DNA of 58,597 nt from Mesorhizobium sp. WSM4306 (GTDB lineage Bacteria; Pseudomonadota; Alphaproteobacteria; Rhizobiales; Rhizobiaceae), in the NCBI RefSeq assembly GCF_007003975.1, contig NZ_VFTC01000035.1, positions 1-58,597 of the forward strand, in the 5' to 3' direction. Below the pieces are notes generated by a model that did not search any database, was not told the DNA's origin, and saw only the letters and a program-made list of their open reading frames with translations. Made by a program: the position numbers and the translations under genes. This document shows positions 8,154 through 16,555 of the stretch, in pieces (the stretch's first letter is position 1; the number at the start of each line of letters is the position of its first letter).

Positions 8154-9419
8154 TCAGGACCATTCCAGGATCAGATTCTCGATCCCGAACACATGGCCGC
8201 CGAAGGTGATAGGTTCAGTCCCTGTCTTGATCCGAAAGGCTGGGATGCGCGCCAGCCACTCCTCCAGGCCAATGACAATCTCCCGCCGGGCAAGGTGTGA
8301 GCCAAGACAACGATGGGGACCATAGCCAAAGGCAGCGTGCCGGTTGTCCTCGCGCGCCAGATCGATCTCATTCGGGCATTCGAATTCCGCCGGGTCACGA
8401 TTGGCAATCATCGTGGCACAGGAAACATAATCTCCCTTGCGGATCGGCGCGCCTTTGAAGTCGACATCCTTCGTTGCCACTCGGATCATCTGAATGGTCG
8501 AATAGGCGCGCAGCAATTCTTCCGCAGCGACGGCAATCCGGTCAGGTTCGCTTCGTAGCAATTCCTGATCTTTGGGGTTGCGCGCGAGATGGGCCAAGTC
8601 GAAGCATATGGCTGCTGAGACCGTGTCGAGTCCCGCGACGAACACAAGCACGCCGATGCCACGGACTTCTTCGTCACTGAGCAGACGACCCTCGACCTTT
8701 GCCTTCACGATGAAGGTCATGAAATCATCGACCGGCTCCTTGCGGCGCTCGGTGGCAAGTTCGTCGATGAAGGCCACGATCGTCCGGGCTGCGGGTGGTC
8801 GTTGCTCCTTATCGCCGTGGAGCAGATCTCTAGCCCAGCCGACAAATGTTTCTAGTCCGTTGTCCGAAAGCCCAATAAAGCGAAGGAAGATATTGACCGC
8901 GAACGGAACTGCAAAATCCTTCATGATGTCGCAGCTCGTGCCTGATGCGGCGATCCTGTCGATCAGCTTGATCGCTCGTTCCCGGACAGCCGGCTCCAAT
9001 GCCATTACCCGCTTTGGCGAAAGCAGCGGATTGAGCAGTGAGCGAAAAACACCGTGGAATGGCGGATCGAGCTCAAGCGGGATCATCGGCCAGCTCTCGC
9101 CGAGCACAGAGGCGAAGATGCTGCGATGGCTGGAAAACGTTTCGGTGTCCTGCAGCACCCGGCGCTGGTCGCTCGCGCGAGTGATGACCCAGGTACCCCG
9201 ACCGTCGCGCGTGTTGCTGGTTGAATAAAAGATCGGAGGCCCGGCATGAACGCAAGCAACCGCTGCATGCGGATCCCCGTTAGCCGTCGGCAACATGCCG
9301 GGCGACGTAAACAGGTTGAAGTCCCTCACCATTTCGGGCGGGACATGATCTGGAACCGGCCGCGATTTAACCGCGCCAGAATCGAGAGACCGTTCATGAG
9401 ATGCTGTCGGCATTTGCAT
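8154..9419 (-). CDS. Cytochrome P450
   Basis: 421-residue soluble bacterial P450. Visible motifs are the I-helix oxygen-binding AGLDT (262-266), ExxR (Glu301-Arg304) and the heme-ligand loop FGYGPHRCLG with Cys371. It would hydroxylate a small hydrophobic substrate using electrons from the ferredoxin encoded next. The order P450, ferredoxin fusion, SDR fusion, flavin monooxygenase resembles the y4v region of the NGR234 symbiotic plasmid (from memory). The sigma-54 promoter ends only 12 bp before ATG 9419, so a message from it would have almost no leader; ATG 9413 or a later start (for example Met30) is possible. Confidence 0.9.
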   Translation of the reverse strand: MQMPTASHERSLDSGAVKSRPVPDHVPPEMVRDFNLFTSPGMLPTANGDPHAAVACVHAGPPIFYSTSNTRDGRGTWVITRASDQRRVLQDTETFSSHRSIFASVLGESWPMIPLELDPPFHGVFRSLLNPLLSPKRVMALEPAVRERAIKLIDRIAASGTSCDIMKDFAVPFAVNIFLRFIGLSDNGLETFVGWARDLLHGDKEQRPPAARTIVAFIDELATERRKEPVDDFMTFIVKAKVEGRLLSDEEVRGIGVLVFVAGLDTVSAAICFDLAHLARNPKDQELLRSEPDRIAVAAEELLRAYSTIQMIRVATKDVDFKGAPIRKGDYVSCATMIANRDPAEFECPNEIDLAREDNRHAAFGYGPHRCLGSHLARREIVIGLEEWLARIPAFRIKTGTEPITFGGHVFGIENLILEWS

Positions 9420-9430
9420 GCAATCGTCGG

Positions 9431-9446
9431 TGCAAGCTCCGTGCCG
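9431..9446 (-). promoter_or_regulatory. Sigma-54 promoter of the P450-nifQ operon
   Basis: The minus strand reads CGGCACGGAGCTTGCA, which matches TGGCAC-N5-TTGCA except for the first base. It lies 84 bp downstream of a perfect NifA site. Confidence 0.65.
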
Positions 9447-9529
9447 AATTCGTCTTTCGATAATCCTTGCCGTTTGCTGGGCAACAGGTGGCGCCTGCGC
9501 TGACTTGCTGGTCGGGATTGCAACATTCT

Positions 9530-9545
9530 TGTCCAGCGTCGGACA
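9530..9545 (-). promoter_or_regulatory. NifA upstream activator site of the P450-nifQ operon
   Basis: TGTCCAGCGTCGGACA is an exact TGT-N10-ACA match. With the promoter at 9431-9446 it predicts nodule-specific expression of the whole minus-strand operon down to nifQ. Confidence 0.7.
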
Positions 9546-10819
9546 CAGAATGTAGAATGCTAGACAGCGACTTGGAGCAACTCAACTGGTGGGATCGCTA
9601 GCCGATCATGTGCCCGGGGAGCATCCAGTTCGAAAGCTTGCGCTAAGCGGCTTGGTGACTTGGCCGAGGTCACCAGGTGGAAACGACCAACACTTGGGGT
9701 GAGCCTAGTGGCGCTCCCCTCGATGATGTCTGGCGGGGTGGTTAGCCGCCTCCGTAGGACAAGATCAGTCTACACGAATGGACTATAGCCTCTCCTCGCA
9801 TGCCTCATTGGCCGTCCTTCAGAGCCGGCCACACGAGCTTTTGTCTTTCAGCAGGGCGTTTTTCTCGCCAGCTACAGAGCCACACCGACGCCATTAATGA
9901 GCGTCCAGTCGACGGGTTGGATGGCCCTGTCCATCTTGCCCAGCACCTTGGCTTAGCATTTGCCGGTGCGGCGGAAGCCTTCAAGACGCAGTTCTTGACC
10001 TTCTCCAGATCAGCCTCGGATGGATATCGGCAAGGGTTCAGCTCGTCCTTTTGAACTTGCGCATCTTCGTGTTGGCCAACCCCAGGCCGCCCGACATATT
10101 TGCGGTCTATCCGGCACCTCAACTTCGAACAACCTTGCGGCAAGCTCTTGGGATAGCCCACGCTCGTGCCTCCACCACCCGCTCAGCAGAGCCAGATTTG
10201 TCGTTGATGGCACGGAACTTGCGGAGTCATTCGCAGATGCGTCACGGACCGAGAGTGTCGTCCCATGAATTCGATCACCAAAAAGGCCGCCCGACGTTGC
10301 TGGGACCGCCTGCAATTACCTTATCCCAGAATTGGGAGCAACGGCTTCAAAAGGGATAACTCATCACCTCAATTTTGTCGATCGCGCGGCCATCGAACCG
10401 CAGCCATCGATCAGACTTCCGCCTCGTTGCACTCATTGCGACCGCCTTGGTGCTTGCGACAACCGCTCAATTCTGGCTGCCAGGATAACCACATATGGCG
10501 ACGGAACTTCCTGCTTCAAAGCAATATAGAGATCGTCGATCATCCCCCCATCAAGGCCTCGATCGAGGACACCGCGTTCGGCTTGCTTGGTTCGCAGTGA
10601 ACAGACCGCACTTCGACGAATGCGATCGATGCGACCGCGCCGAGAACTCTCCCGCATTGTCGACGGTTGGGTCCGTCGGCCCTCCGATGAGGCCTCGGAT
10701 GCGTCGGGCTCCGAGGCCTCGACTGATGCCGACTGGCCGCCGCCGGAAGGTCTCGCGGCTTTGATCCCCGGCGATGTAGCCACCCCTGCTGCAACAGCTC
10801 CTAGCCGGAGAACTCATTC
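9546..10819. other. 1.3-kb stretch without a recognised gene
   Basis: Six frames give only short overlapping open frames (the longest are about 118 codons on the minus strand at 9805-10161 and 116 at 10433-10783) rich in Arg, Pro and Ser, typical of non-coding or decayed GC-rich DNA. I recognise no family, IS end or RNA. It may contain relics of genes lost between the P450 operon and the MFS gene. Confidence 0.4.
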
Positions 10820-12052
10820 ATGACCGAATCGGCGACAGATTTAGTGGACGCGGCTTTGTTCGACCGAGATCGGCTTGACCCAGAAAGTCCCTATCAACGT
10901 TCTGGCCCTGCATGGGGTGCCATCATTTCGCTTTCCTTCGGCACCTTCGGGCTTGTGACGGCAGAGTTTCTGCCCGCCAGCGTTCTGACACCGCTCGCGC
11001 ATGATCTCCGTATCACCACGGGCACGGCTGGACAGGCGCTAACAGCGGCCGCAATCGTCGCGGCGATCTCGGCACCGATAATCGCCATCGTGACAAAGCG
11101 TCTGGACCGCAGGGTCGTCATCTGGGCGATGACGCTCCTGCTGATCCTGTCGAACGTTCTGGCGGAGGTTGCGGGGTCGCTGCCGGTTTTGCTGGCGGCA
11201 CGCGTCGTCCTTGGCATATCGCTTGGTGGTTTTTGGTCAATTTCGGCAGCGTTGGCGATGCGGCTGGTTCCAAGTCACCTCATGCCGCGCGCCATGTCGG
11301 TCATCCTCACCGGCGTTTCTGTCGCCTCCGTCTGCGCGGCTCCAATCGGCGCTTATGTCGGTGACATTTGGGGATGGCGAGCCTCGTTCAAGGTCGCCGC
11401 AATCGTGAGTGCCGTTGCGCTGCTCGTGCAACTCGTAACCATTCCGCCACTGCCTCCGATCGAAGTGCGCAGATTCCGCAGTCCGCTGGATGTCGCGAAG
11501 AATCCGGCGATGAAGGTTGCGGTGCTAGTCGTGCTATTGGTCGCTTCCGGCCATTTTGCCAGCTTCGCCTACATCCGCGCCTTTCTCGAGAGCGTTCCTG
11601 CGCTCGACAAGAAGTCAATCCCGCTCGTGTTCCTTGCTTTTGGCACGGCCGGCGTCTTCGGCAATTTAGCCGGCGCATTCCTCACCAAACACAGTCTCAA
11701 GGCGGTCGCGGCCCTGCCGCCCCTGCTCATTGCCGTAGCCGCTGTCTCGCTCCTGACCATGAGAGCATCGGCCTTGACCTCGGCAATTGCAGTTGCCGTA
11801 TGGGGCTTTGCTTTTGGCGCGGTCCCGGTCGGATTGCAGACATGGATGGTGCTACGCGCCGCTCCGAAACAGGCCGAGAGCGCTGGTGTACTGATGGTCA
11901 TAACCTTCCAAGTGGCCATCGCAGCCGGCACAACTTGCGGTGGCCTATTGGTGGATCACACGGGTATTGCCAGTGTCTTTGTCTACAGCGCGGTTGCCAC
12001 GTTCCTCGCTGTCTTGACAGTATTTTTGCTCGGCCCGAACCGCAAAACCTGA
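10820..12052 (+). CDS. MFS transporter, drug/metabolite efflux type
   Basis: 410 residues with about 12 hydrophobic segments after a 30-residue hydrophilic N-terminus. The block GTFGLVTAEFLPASVLTPLAHDL near the start, followed by a TGTAGQALTAAAIVAA segment and KRLDRR loop, is typical of the AraJ/NepI/YdhP group of the major facilitator superfamily (proton-coupled exporters of nucleosides, sugars or drugs). The substrate cannot be told from sequence. It stands alone on the plus strand, with hmuS converging from the other side 156 bp away. No NifA or NodD site is visible upstream. Confidence 0.85.
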   Translation: MTESATDLVDAALFDRDRLDPESPYQRSGPAWGAIISLSFGTFGLVTAEFLPASVLTPLAHDLRITTGTAGQALTAAAIVAAISAPIIAIVTKRLDRRVVIWAMTLLLILSNVLAEVAGSLPVLLAARVVLGISLGGFWSISAALAMRLVPSHLMPRAMSVILTGVSVASVCAAPIGAYVGDIWGWRASFKVAAIVSAVALLVQLVTIPPLPPIEVRRFRSPLDVAKNPAMKVAVLVVLLVASGHFASFAYIRAFLESVPALDKKSIPLVFLAFGTAGVFGNLAGAFLTKHSLKAVAALPPLLIAVAAVSLLTMRASALTSAIAVAVWGFAFGAVPVGLQTWMVLRAAPKQAESAGVLMVITFQVAIAAGTTCGGLLVDHTGIASVFVYSAVATFLAVLTVFLLGPNRKT

Positions 12053-12208
12053 CCGCCTGGTGGGGAGTGACGGTCGGCGGCGTTCACGCTATTGTCACCT
12101 CTGAGCTCGGCCCAAAGGCCGCGGCTTCGTCGTAACCATGCGGTCGATGGGGCAGCGCCAAATTGCTTCCTGCTCATCGCGTTGCGATAATACAGCGCGC
12201 TTATTGCG

Positions 12209-13345
12209 TCATCGTGTCCCCGGTCTCGGCTTCAATGCCCGGCTACTGGCTGCGGAGGCAGATGGGCGCCGGCGTCCCACCGACGACGATCGGTCTTTTC
12301 TCATGTAGCTGTCGGGGAAACGAGGCAGGTTTTCCGCCAGAACCCGCCAGTCGTCGCGCTCGCGTTCGCCTTCCTTGCGCGCACCGAACAACTGGATGAT
12401 GATCTTGCCGTCGGACCCATATGCTTCGAGCGAGGTGACGTGACTGTCATTGGTCGGCTTGCGCACGGCCCAAACCTCACGGATTTGGTGGGTCCTGAGA
12501 TGCAGCCGGAACGTTTCGTCCAGCACATGGATGCACGGCCCGATCTGCTTGACCGACTTGATTAAGCCGGAATGGGTCTGGATAGAACCTCGGTTGCCGA
12601 CGAAGCACATGATCGGCAATTCGTCTTCGGCCGCACGCTGGAGCACGGCGCCAACTGCGGCATTGTCGAGCAGCCAAGCGTAATCCTGGCCGACCATGCG
12701 CAAAGCCTGGCAGCGGCTGAGCTTGAGCGTCTTTAGAAGGTTGACGTCAGTCAGCCGGCTCCAGTACTCGCGTAGGTCGTCCACCGTGCCGGCCCAGTCC
12801 GCAGTCCTCGCGCCCAGGTCGGCTACTCTCGCCTTAAGCGACATGGTCGGCTCCTGGTTGGCGGATACGAGCTCGGCCACCAGCTTTCGATAGGCATGAA
12901 GGTTGGAGACCGGCCTGAGATGCACCTTATGCACTGCTGCGCCGGCGGCGTCGAAGAATTGCAAACTGCGCTGGATTCCGCCGCGATGGCGCCTTTCAAC
13001 AGCGAAACCATACCTCCAAGCCTGCGGGAAGACGCGAAGGTCGAATTCGTCACCAAGGACCATGGCGTGATTGTTGCCGGTTATCACTCTGTTGAAGACG
13101 CCAATCTTTTCGTGCACGGCACCTTGATTGCGGGTCAGCGCCGTCACTTCGCCCACGAATTCGAGGCCCGTCAGAAGGTGATTGACGCGCGGGTCGATGC
13201 GTGCCGCGCCGAAACCGCAATGGGCCGCGACCAGTTCCGCTTCCGAAATGGCCAATTGGGCGGCGAAATCACGCGCGGGAATGTTCGGACAGACTTCCCA
13301 CGCACGCCGGATTTCGTTGGGCGACCGCTTCTTGCGCTGATCCAT
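12209..13345 (-). CDS. hmuS: Hemin-degrading / heme-trafficking factor HmuS
   Basis: 378-residue cytoplasmic heme-binding protein of the HmuS/HemS/ChuS family, which takes heme from the HmuTUV importer for degradation or hand-over. The family's two tandem repeats are visible: GEVTALTRNQGAVHEKIG and FFDAAGAAVHKVHLRP in the first half, then IMCFVGNRGSIQTHSG and HVTSLEAYGSDGKII in the second. The last ~30 residues after WRVLAENLPRF are basic and Ser-rich and look unlike the family, so the end may have been replaced by a frameshift. No hmuTUV or heme receptor gene is nearby, so it would rely on transporters elsewhere. Confidence 0.85.
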   Translation of the reverse strand: MDQRKKRSPNEIRRAWEVCPNIPARDFAAQLAISEAELVAAHCGFGAARIDPRVNHLLTGLEFVGEVTALTRNQGAVHEKIGVFNRVITGNNHAMVLGDEFDLRVFPQAWRYGFAVERRHRGGIQRSLQFFDAAGAAVHKVHLRPVSNLHAYRKLVAELVSANQEPTMSLKARVADLGARTADWAGTVDDLREYWSRLTDVNLLKTLKLSRCQALRMVGQDYAWLLDNAAVGAVLQRAAEDELPIMCFVGNRGSIQTHSGLIKSVKQIGPCIHVLDETFRLHLRTHQIREVWAVRKPTNDSHVTSLEAYGSDGKIIIQLFGARKEGERERDDWRVLAENLPRFPDSYMRKDRSSSVGRRRPSASAASSRALKPRPGTR

Positions 13346-13793
13346 GTTTTTACCCCTGCCCCGTTCTTCTTTTGACGATCGATCGAAAAACGGGCCTCAG
13401 GGATGTGCACGGCGGACGCGATCGATCGTCAGGCACATGCCAGTCGAATCCTGTCTCCGGGCGGTCAGCGGCCAATCGCCGGTAGCGAGCGATTGTTGGG
13501 TGGTCGGCGCCAATCGGCCGATCGAGCATTCGGGTACCACCGGCGGTGCTGCTTTCCCACCAAGGCGGGTCTGATGGATCATATTGCTTTCCTTCGTTCT
13601 TCGATTGCGAGGGCAACCCAAAGGTGAATCGGCCGGCAATTTTGCCGCCGCAACGAAGGCTTCACAAAAATCGTGCCAGTTGCTCCGCGGCAAGCTCTGA
13701 ACATCTTTGGCTCTGTTCATTGCTTTACGCGTGAGTGCATCGCGAACTCAGGCGCCCTTCCTGTGACGCGGACGCGACAAACCCGACAGTAAG
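13346..13793. other. Gap between hmuS and iscN
   Basis: About 450 bp of overlapping short frames on both strands without a recognised family. The stretch 13783-13810 has several CCGACA / TGTCGG repeats that belong to the control region of iscN. Confidence 0.4.
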
Positions 13794-13809
13794 TGTCGGT
13801 TGTCGGACG
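13794..13809 (+). promoter_or_regulatory. Near-consensus NifA site upstream of iscN
   Basis: TGTCGGTTGTCGGACG matches TGT-N10-ACA with one mismatch (last base). It lies 65 bp upstream of the sigma-54 promoter at 13874 and overlaps a CCGACA-N5-TGTCGG dyad. Confidence 0.45.
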
Positions 13810-13873
13810 TCTCCCCAGCAATCGAGCATAAGAGACGTCGGGATGTCCTACGGTTTTTGACACGTCTTCCCTT

Positions 13874-13889
13874 TGGCACGGTCCATGCG
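13874..13889 (+). promoter_or_regulatory. Sigma-54 promoter of iscN-nifS-nifW
   Basis: TGGCACGGTCCATGCG has a perfect TGGCAC -24 element and correctly spaced GC at -12. It lies 41 bp before the iscN start codon. Confidence 0.75.
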
Positions 13890-13930
13890 AGATGATCCAC
13901 GAAAACGCCGGACCGAGGAGAAATCGAGCC

Positions 13931-14251
13931 ATGATTACGCTCACCGACAACGCTGTTGCCGCCATCAAGGCCGCTCTTTACCGCGCCAGCGAGCCGGCGG
14001 AAGGATTTCGCATCATGGTCCATGCCGGCGGCTGCGCCGGCTTCCAATACTCAATGGGCCTGGAGAGCGTCTCACGTGAGGGCGATGCGATCATCGAGCG
14101 AGATGGGCTCAAGGTGTTCATGGATAGAGGCTCCCAACCCCATGCCGCCGGCATGACCGTGGACTTCGTCACTGGGCTCGAAACATCCGGCTTTGTTTTC
14201 GATAACCCCAATGCGCGTGAGACGTGCGGCTGCGGCAAGTCCTGCAAATGA
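13931..14251 (+). CDS. iscN: IscA-like iron-sulfur assembly protein of the nif cluster
   Basis: 106 residues from ATG 13931, chosen because GAGGAG precedes it at the right distance and the HesB/IscA domain starts at once (MITLTDNAVAAIKAAL). The three metal-binding cysteines of A-type carriers are present: one in HAGGCAGFQY and two in the C-terminal CGCGKSC tail. It should carry or transfer Fe-S clusters during nitrogenase maturation. In R. etli a homologue (iscN, from memory) is cotranscribed with nifU and nifS. Here nifU has decayed to a fragment and iscN is followed by that relic and nifS. Confidence 0.88.
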   Translation: MITLTDNAVAAIKAALYRASEPAEGFRIMVHAGGCAGFQYSMGLESVSREGDAIIERDGLKVFMDRGSQPHAAGMTVDFVTGLETSGFVFDNPNARETCGCGKSCK

Positions 14252-14268
14252 TTGCGAGGGAACAGGCT

Positions 14269-14400
14269 ATGTTCGACTATAGCGACGCCAAGGAATACTG
14301 CGTCGAACCGGTAACCGCCGGCGCTCTGGAACCGGCCGACACGCACTGTCGGCCCGGAACAATTGCGTTCGGTGATGCACCAAATCGCGATCATCGATCG
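14269..14400 (+). pseudogene. nifU: nifU relic (N-terminal fragment)
   Basis: The frame from ATG 14269 begins FDYSDAKEYCVEP and continues GALEPADTHC then GTIAFGDA. This aligns with the NifU N-terminus (W/F-DYS-K, NP-N-G-LE-AD, G-G-IACGDA) but the NifU scaffold cysteines are shifted or lost (GDA preceded by F instead of C) and similarity stops after about 44 residues. No NifU central or C-terminal domain follows before nifS. It sits exactly where nifU lies in other rhizobia, between iscN and nifS. Confidence 0.6.
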
Positions 14401-14598
14401 TTGCCGTGGGCAAGCAAACAAAATTGCCCGAAACAGCTGAATTCCCGGCGGATGCCGCCACCAAAGGGCAATGTCGACAGCGACCGGTCAGCCAAGCCAT
14501 CGCTCCCCCGGCCGCCCACCTTACCAGATACGATATGCGCCAGAGGTTCAATGGCCCGACTACCCTTGAATCATTTCAGCAGTTGAAGGATCACTCCC

Positions 14599-15810
14599 AT
14601 GAACCCTGTCTATCTCGACAACAACGCAACGACGCGGGTTGATCCTGCAGTCGTTGGAGCGATGTTGCCTTTCTTTACGGAGCAATTTGGCAATCATTCG
14701 TCCATGCACGCCTATGGCGCATCGGTTGCTGAAGCCGTGAGAAAGGCGAGGCAACAGTTGCAAGCCCTCATCGGCGCGGGATTCGAGGACGAGATCATCT
14801 TCACCTCGGGCGGGACTGAAAGCGACAGTACAGCCATCCTTTCGGCGCTGGAGGTGATGCCCGACCGAACGGAAATAGTGACTTCCGCGGTTGAACATCC
14901 GGCCGTTCTGAAGTTGTGCGCGCACCTTGAGAAGACGCGCGGCGTCAAGGTGCACATTATCCCAGTCGATCACTACGGCCGGCTCGACCTGGACGCCTAC
15001 AGAACCGCCCTCACCCCACAAGTGGCAATCGTCTCGATAATGTGGGCGAACAATGAGACCGGTACGATCTTTCCCGTGGTTAAGCTTGCCGATCTAGCCA
15101 GGGAAGTCGGCGCGCTTTTCCACACTGATGCAGTGCAGGCGGTCGGAAGGCTTCCGATTGAGCTGAAATCGACCGCGATCGACATGCTGTCGCTCTCCGC
15201 CCACAAGCTGCATGGTCCAAAGGGGATAGGCGCGCTTTATGTAAGACGTGGCGTGCGCTTCTCCTCCATGATCAAGGGTGGGCACCAAGAGCGCGACCGG
15301 CGTGCAGGCACTGAAAACACACCCGGCATAGTCGGACTGGGCATGGCGGCCGAACTCGCCTTGAAATTCATGGACGAGACAAAACGAATAAAATGGTTGC
15401 GCGACCGCCTTGAGAACGGGATCATCCAGCGCATCCCAAACACATCCATCAACGGCGATCCGCAAGAGCGATTGCCAAACACTGCAAACATTGGATTCGA
15501 AGGTATCGAAGGCGATGCAATTCCAATTGTCCTGAGCCGGCTGGGAATCGCCTGTTCCGCCGGGTCCGCCTGTGCCTCTGGCTCACTGGAACCGAGCCAT
15601 GTTCTGATCGCTATGAACGCGGCATGTGGGGCAGTCCGCTTCTCCTTGTCGCGTGACAACGGCGAAGATGACGTAGACCGCGTGCTTGAGGTCCTGCCTG
15701 CGATCACCGAGAAGCTACGGGCCGTTCCCAGTGCTGGACTGTGCGGGCGAGGTGCAGAACAGCTTCATTCCGGCCCGGGTCCGAGCGGCACAATAGCCGA
15801 CGAGCCGTGA
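14599..15810 (+). CDS. nifS: NifS cysteine desulfurase
   Basis: 403-residue PLP enzyme that removes sulfur from cysteine for nitrogenase cluster assembly. Motifs: YLDNNATT at the N-terminus, SSAVEHPAV-type segment (TSAVEHPAV, 95-103), DAVQAVG (177-183), the PLP lysine in SAHKLHGPKG (Lys203) and the catalytic cysteine in CSAGSACASGS (Cys325). ATG 14599 starts MNPVYLDNNA, normal for the family. The last 15-20 residues after the usual end are poorly conserved. With nifU gone, NifS must pass sulfur to another scaffold, perhaps a housekeeping SUF system or IscN. Confidence 0.96.
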   Translation: MNPVYLDNNATTRVDPAVVGAMLPFFTEQFGNHSSMHAYGASVAEAVRKARQQLQALIGAGFEDEIIFTSGGTESDSTAILSALEVMPDRTEIVTSAVEHPAVLKLCAHLEKTRGVKVHIIPVDHYGRLDLDAYRTALTPQVAIVSIMWANNETGTIFPVVKLADLAREVGALFHTDAVQAVGRLPIELKSTAIDMLSLSAHKLHGPKGIGALYVRRGVRFSSMIKGGHQERDRRAGTENTPGIVGLGMAAELALKFMDETKRIKWLRDRLENGIIQRIPNTSINGDPQERLPNTANIGFEGIEGDAIPIVLSRLGIACSAGSACASGSLEPSHVLIAMNAACGAVRFSLSRDNGEDDVDRVLEVLPAITEKLRAVPSAGLCGRGAEQLHSGPGPSGTIADEP

Positions 15811-15989
15811 GGTCTTCCTCAACGTGACGACCCTGCGCAAGGAGAGCAGTTAAACTCGGGGTCGCCTTCACCACTTCAGAAAAGCTTGAGATCGCCAAGT
15901 CTCTTGCCCAGCCGCCGTGCCAGAGGTCGGCACGCCGTCAGCAATGTCACCAATGCATCGACACCACAATTTCGCGCCGGGAGAATACA

Positions 15990-16367
15990 ATGAACTGCTC
16001 CGCTGATAGCCGCCCGATCGATCGCACCGATATCCTAGCGCGACTGAAGGGCCTGTCGGCCGCGGAGGACTTCTTCGCCTGCCTTGACGTCTCCTACGAC
16101 CCGAAAGTGATGAATGTCTCGCGGCTCCATATCATGAAGCGCGTGGGCCAATACCTTGCCGAAGAAGATTTCTCCGGTCTGCCTAACCAGGTAATCGCCG
16201 CGCGGGTGCGCGCCAAGCTGGAACGCGCCTACGAAGATTTCGCGACTTCCTCGCCGCTCACGCAACGTGTGTTCAAGGTGCTAAGGGACCACGATCCAAA
16301 CATATGTCCCGCACCTGGCCGCGCCTTCGTCCCGCTCGACTCTGCACTGAAGCGGTTCGGAAAGTAA
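15990..16367 (+). CDS. nifW: NifW, nitrogenase-protective protein
   Basis: 125-residue small protein of the NifW family, thought to help mature or protect the MoFe protein, particularly from oxygen. The conserved stretch ILARLKGLSAAEDFFACLDVSYDP and the block HIMKRVGQYLA are typical. It follows nifS by 180 bp on the same strand; no separate nif promoter is evident, so read-through from the iscN promoter is likely. It ends 29 bp before the NifA site for fixABCX. Confidence 0.9.
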   Translation: MNCSADSRPIDRTDILARLKGLSAAEDFFACLDVSYDPKVMNVSRLHIMKRVGQYLAEEDFSGLPNQVIAARVRAKLERAYEDFATSSPLTQRVFKVLRDHDPNICPAPGRAFVPLDSALKRFGK

Positions 16368-16395
16368 TGAGCCCGACACGGCTGCGACGCGACAA

Positions 16396-16411
16396 TGTCG
16401 AGAAGTCGACA
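16396..16411 (+). promoter_or_regulatory. NifA upstream activator site of fixABCX
   Basis: TGTCGAGAAGTCGACA is an exact TGT-N10-ACA match, 72 bp upstream of the sigma-54 promoter at 16483. Confidence 0.8.
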
Positions 16412-16482
16412 AATCCAGTCCTCATGACGCCTCCTCGGAAGCAAACGAAGCCACCTTCTGGAATAGAGGCAGGAAGACGACT

Positions 16483-16498
16483 TGGCATGAACGATGCA
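16483..16498 (+). promoter_or_regulatory. Sigma-54 promoter of fixABCX
   Basis: TGGCATGAACGATGCA matches TGGCAC-N5-TTGCA with GG/GC spacing correct. It lies 58 bp before the fixA start. Confidence 0.75.
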
Positions 16499-16555
16499 GG
16501 CAATGAGGTGAACCGCCAAGCACGAATCCGGACTGGGAGCTTAGAGAAACCGCCA

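Noticed and set aside
10433..10783. 116-codon minus-strand frame as a gene
   Set aside because: Low-complexity Ser/Arg/Glu composition, competing frames of similar length on both strands, no ribosome site.
16304..16555. 84-codon N-terminal extension of FixA
   Set aside because: The NifA site and sigma-54 promoter lie within it and FixA proteins start at MHIVV.
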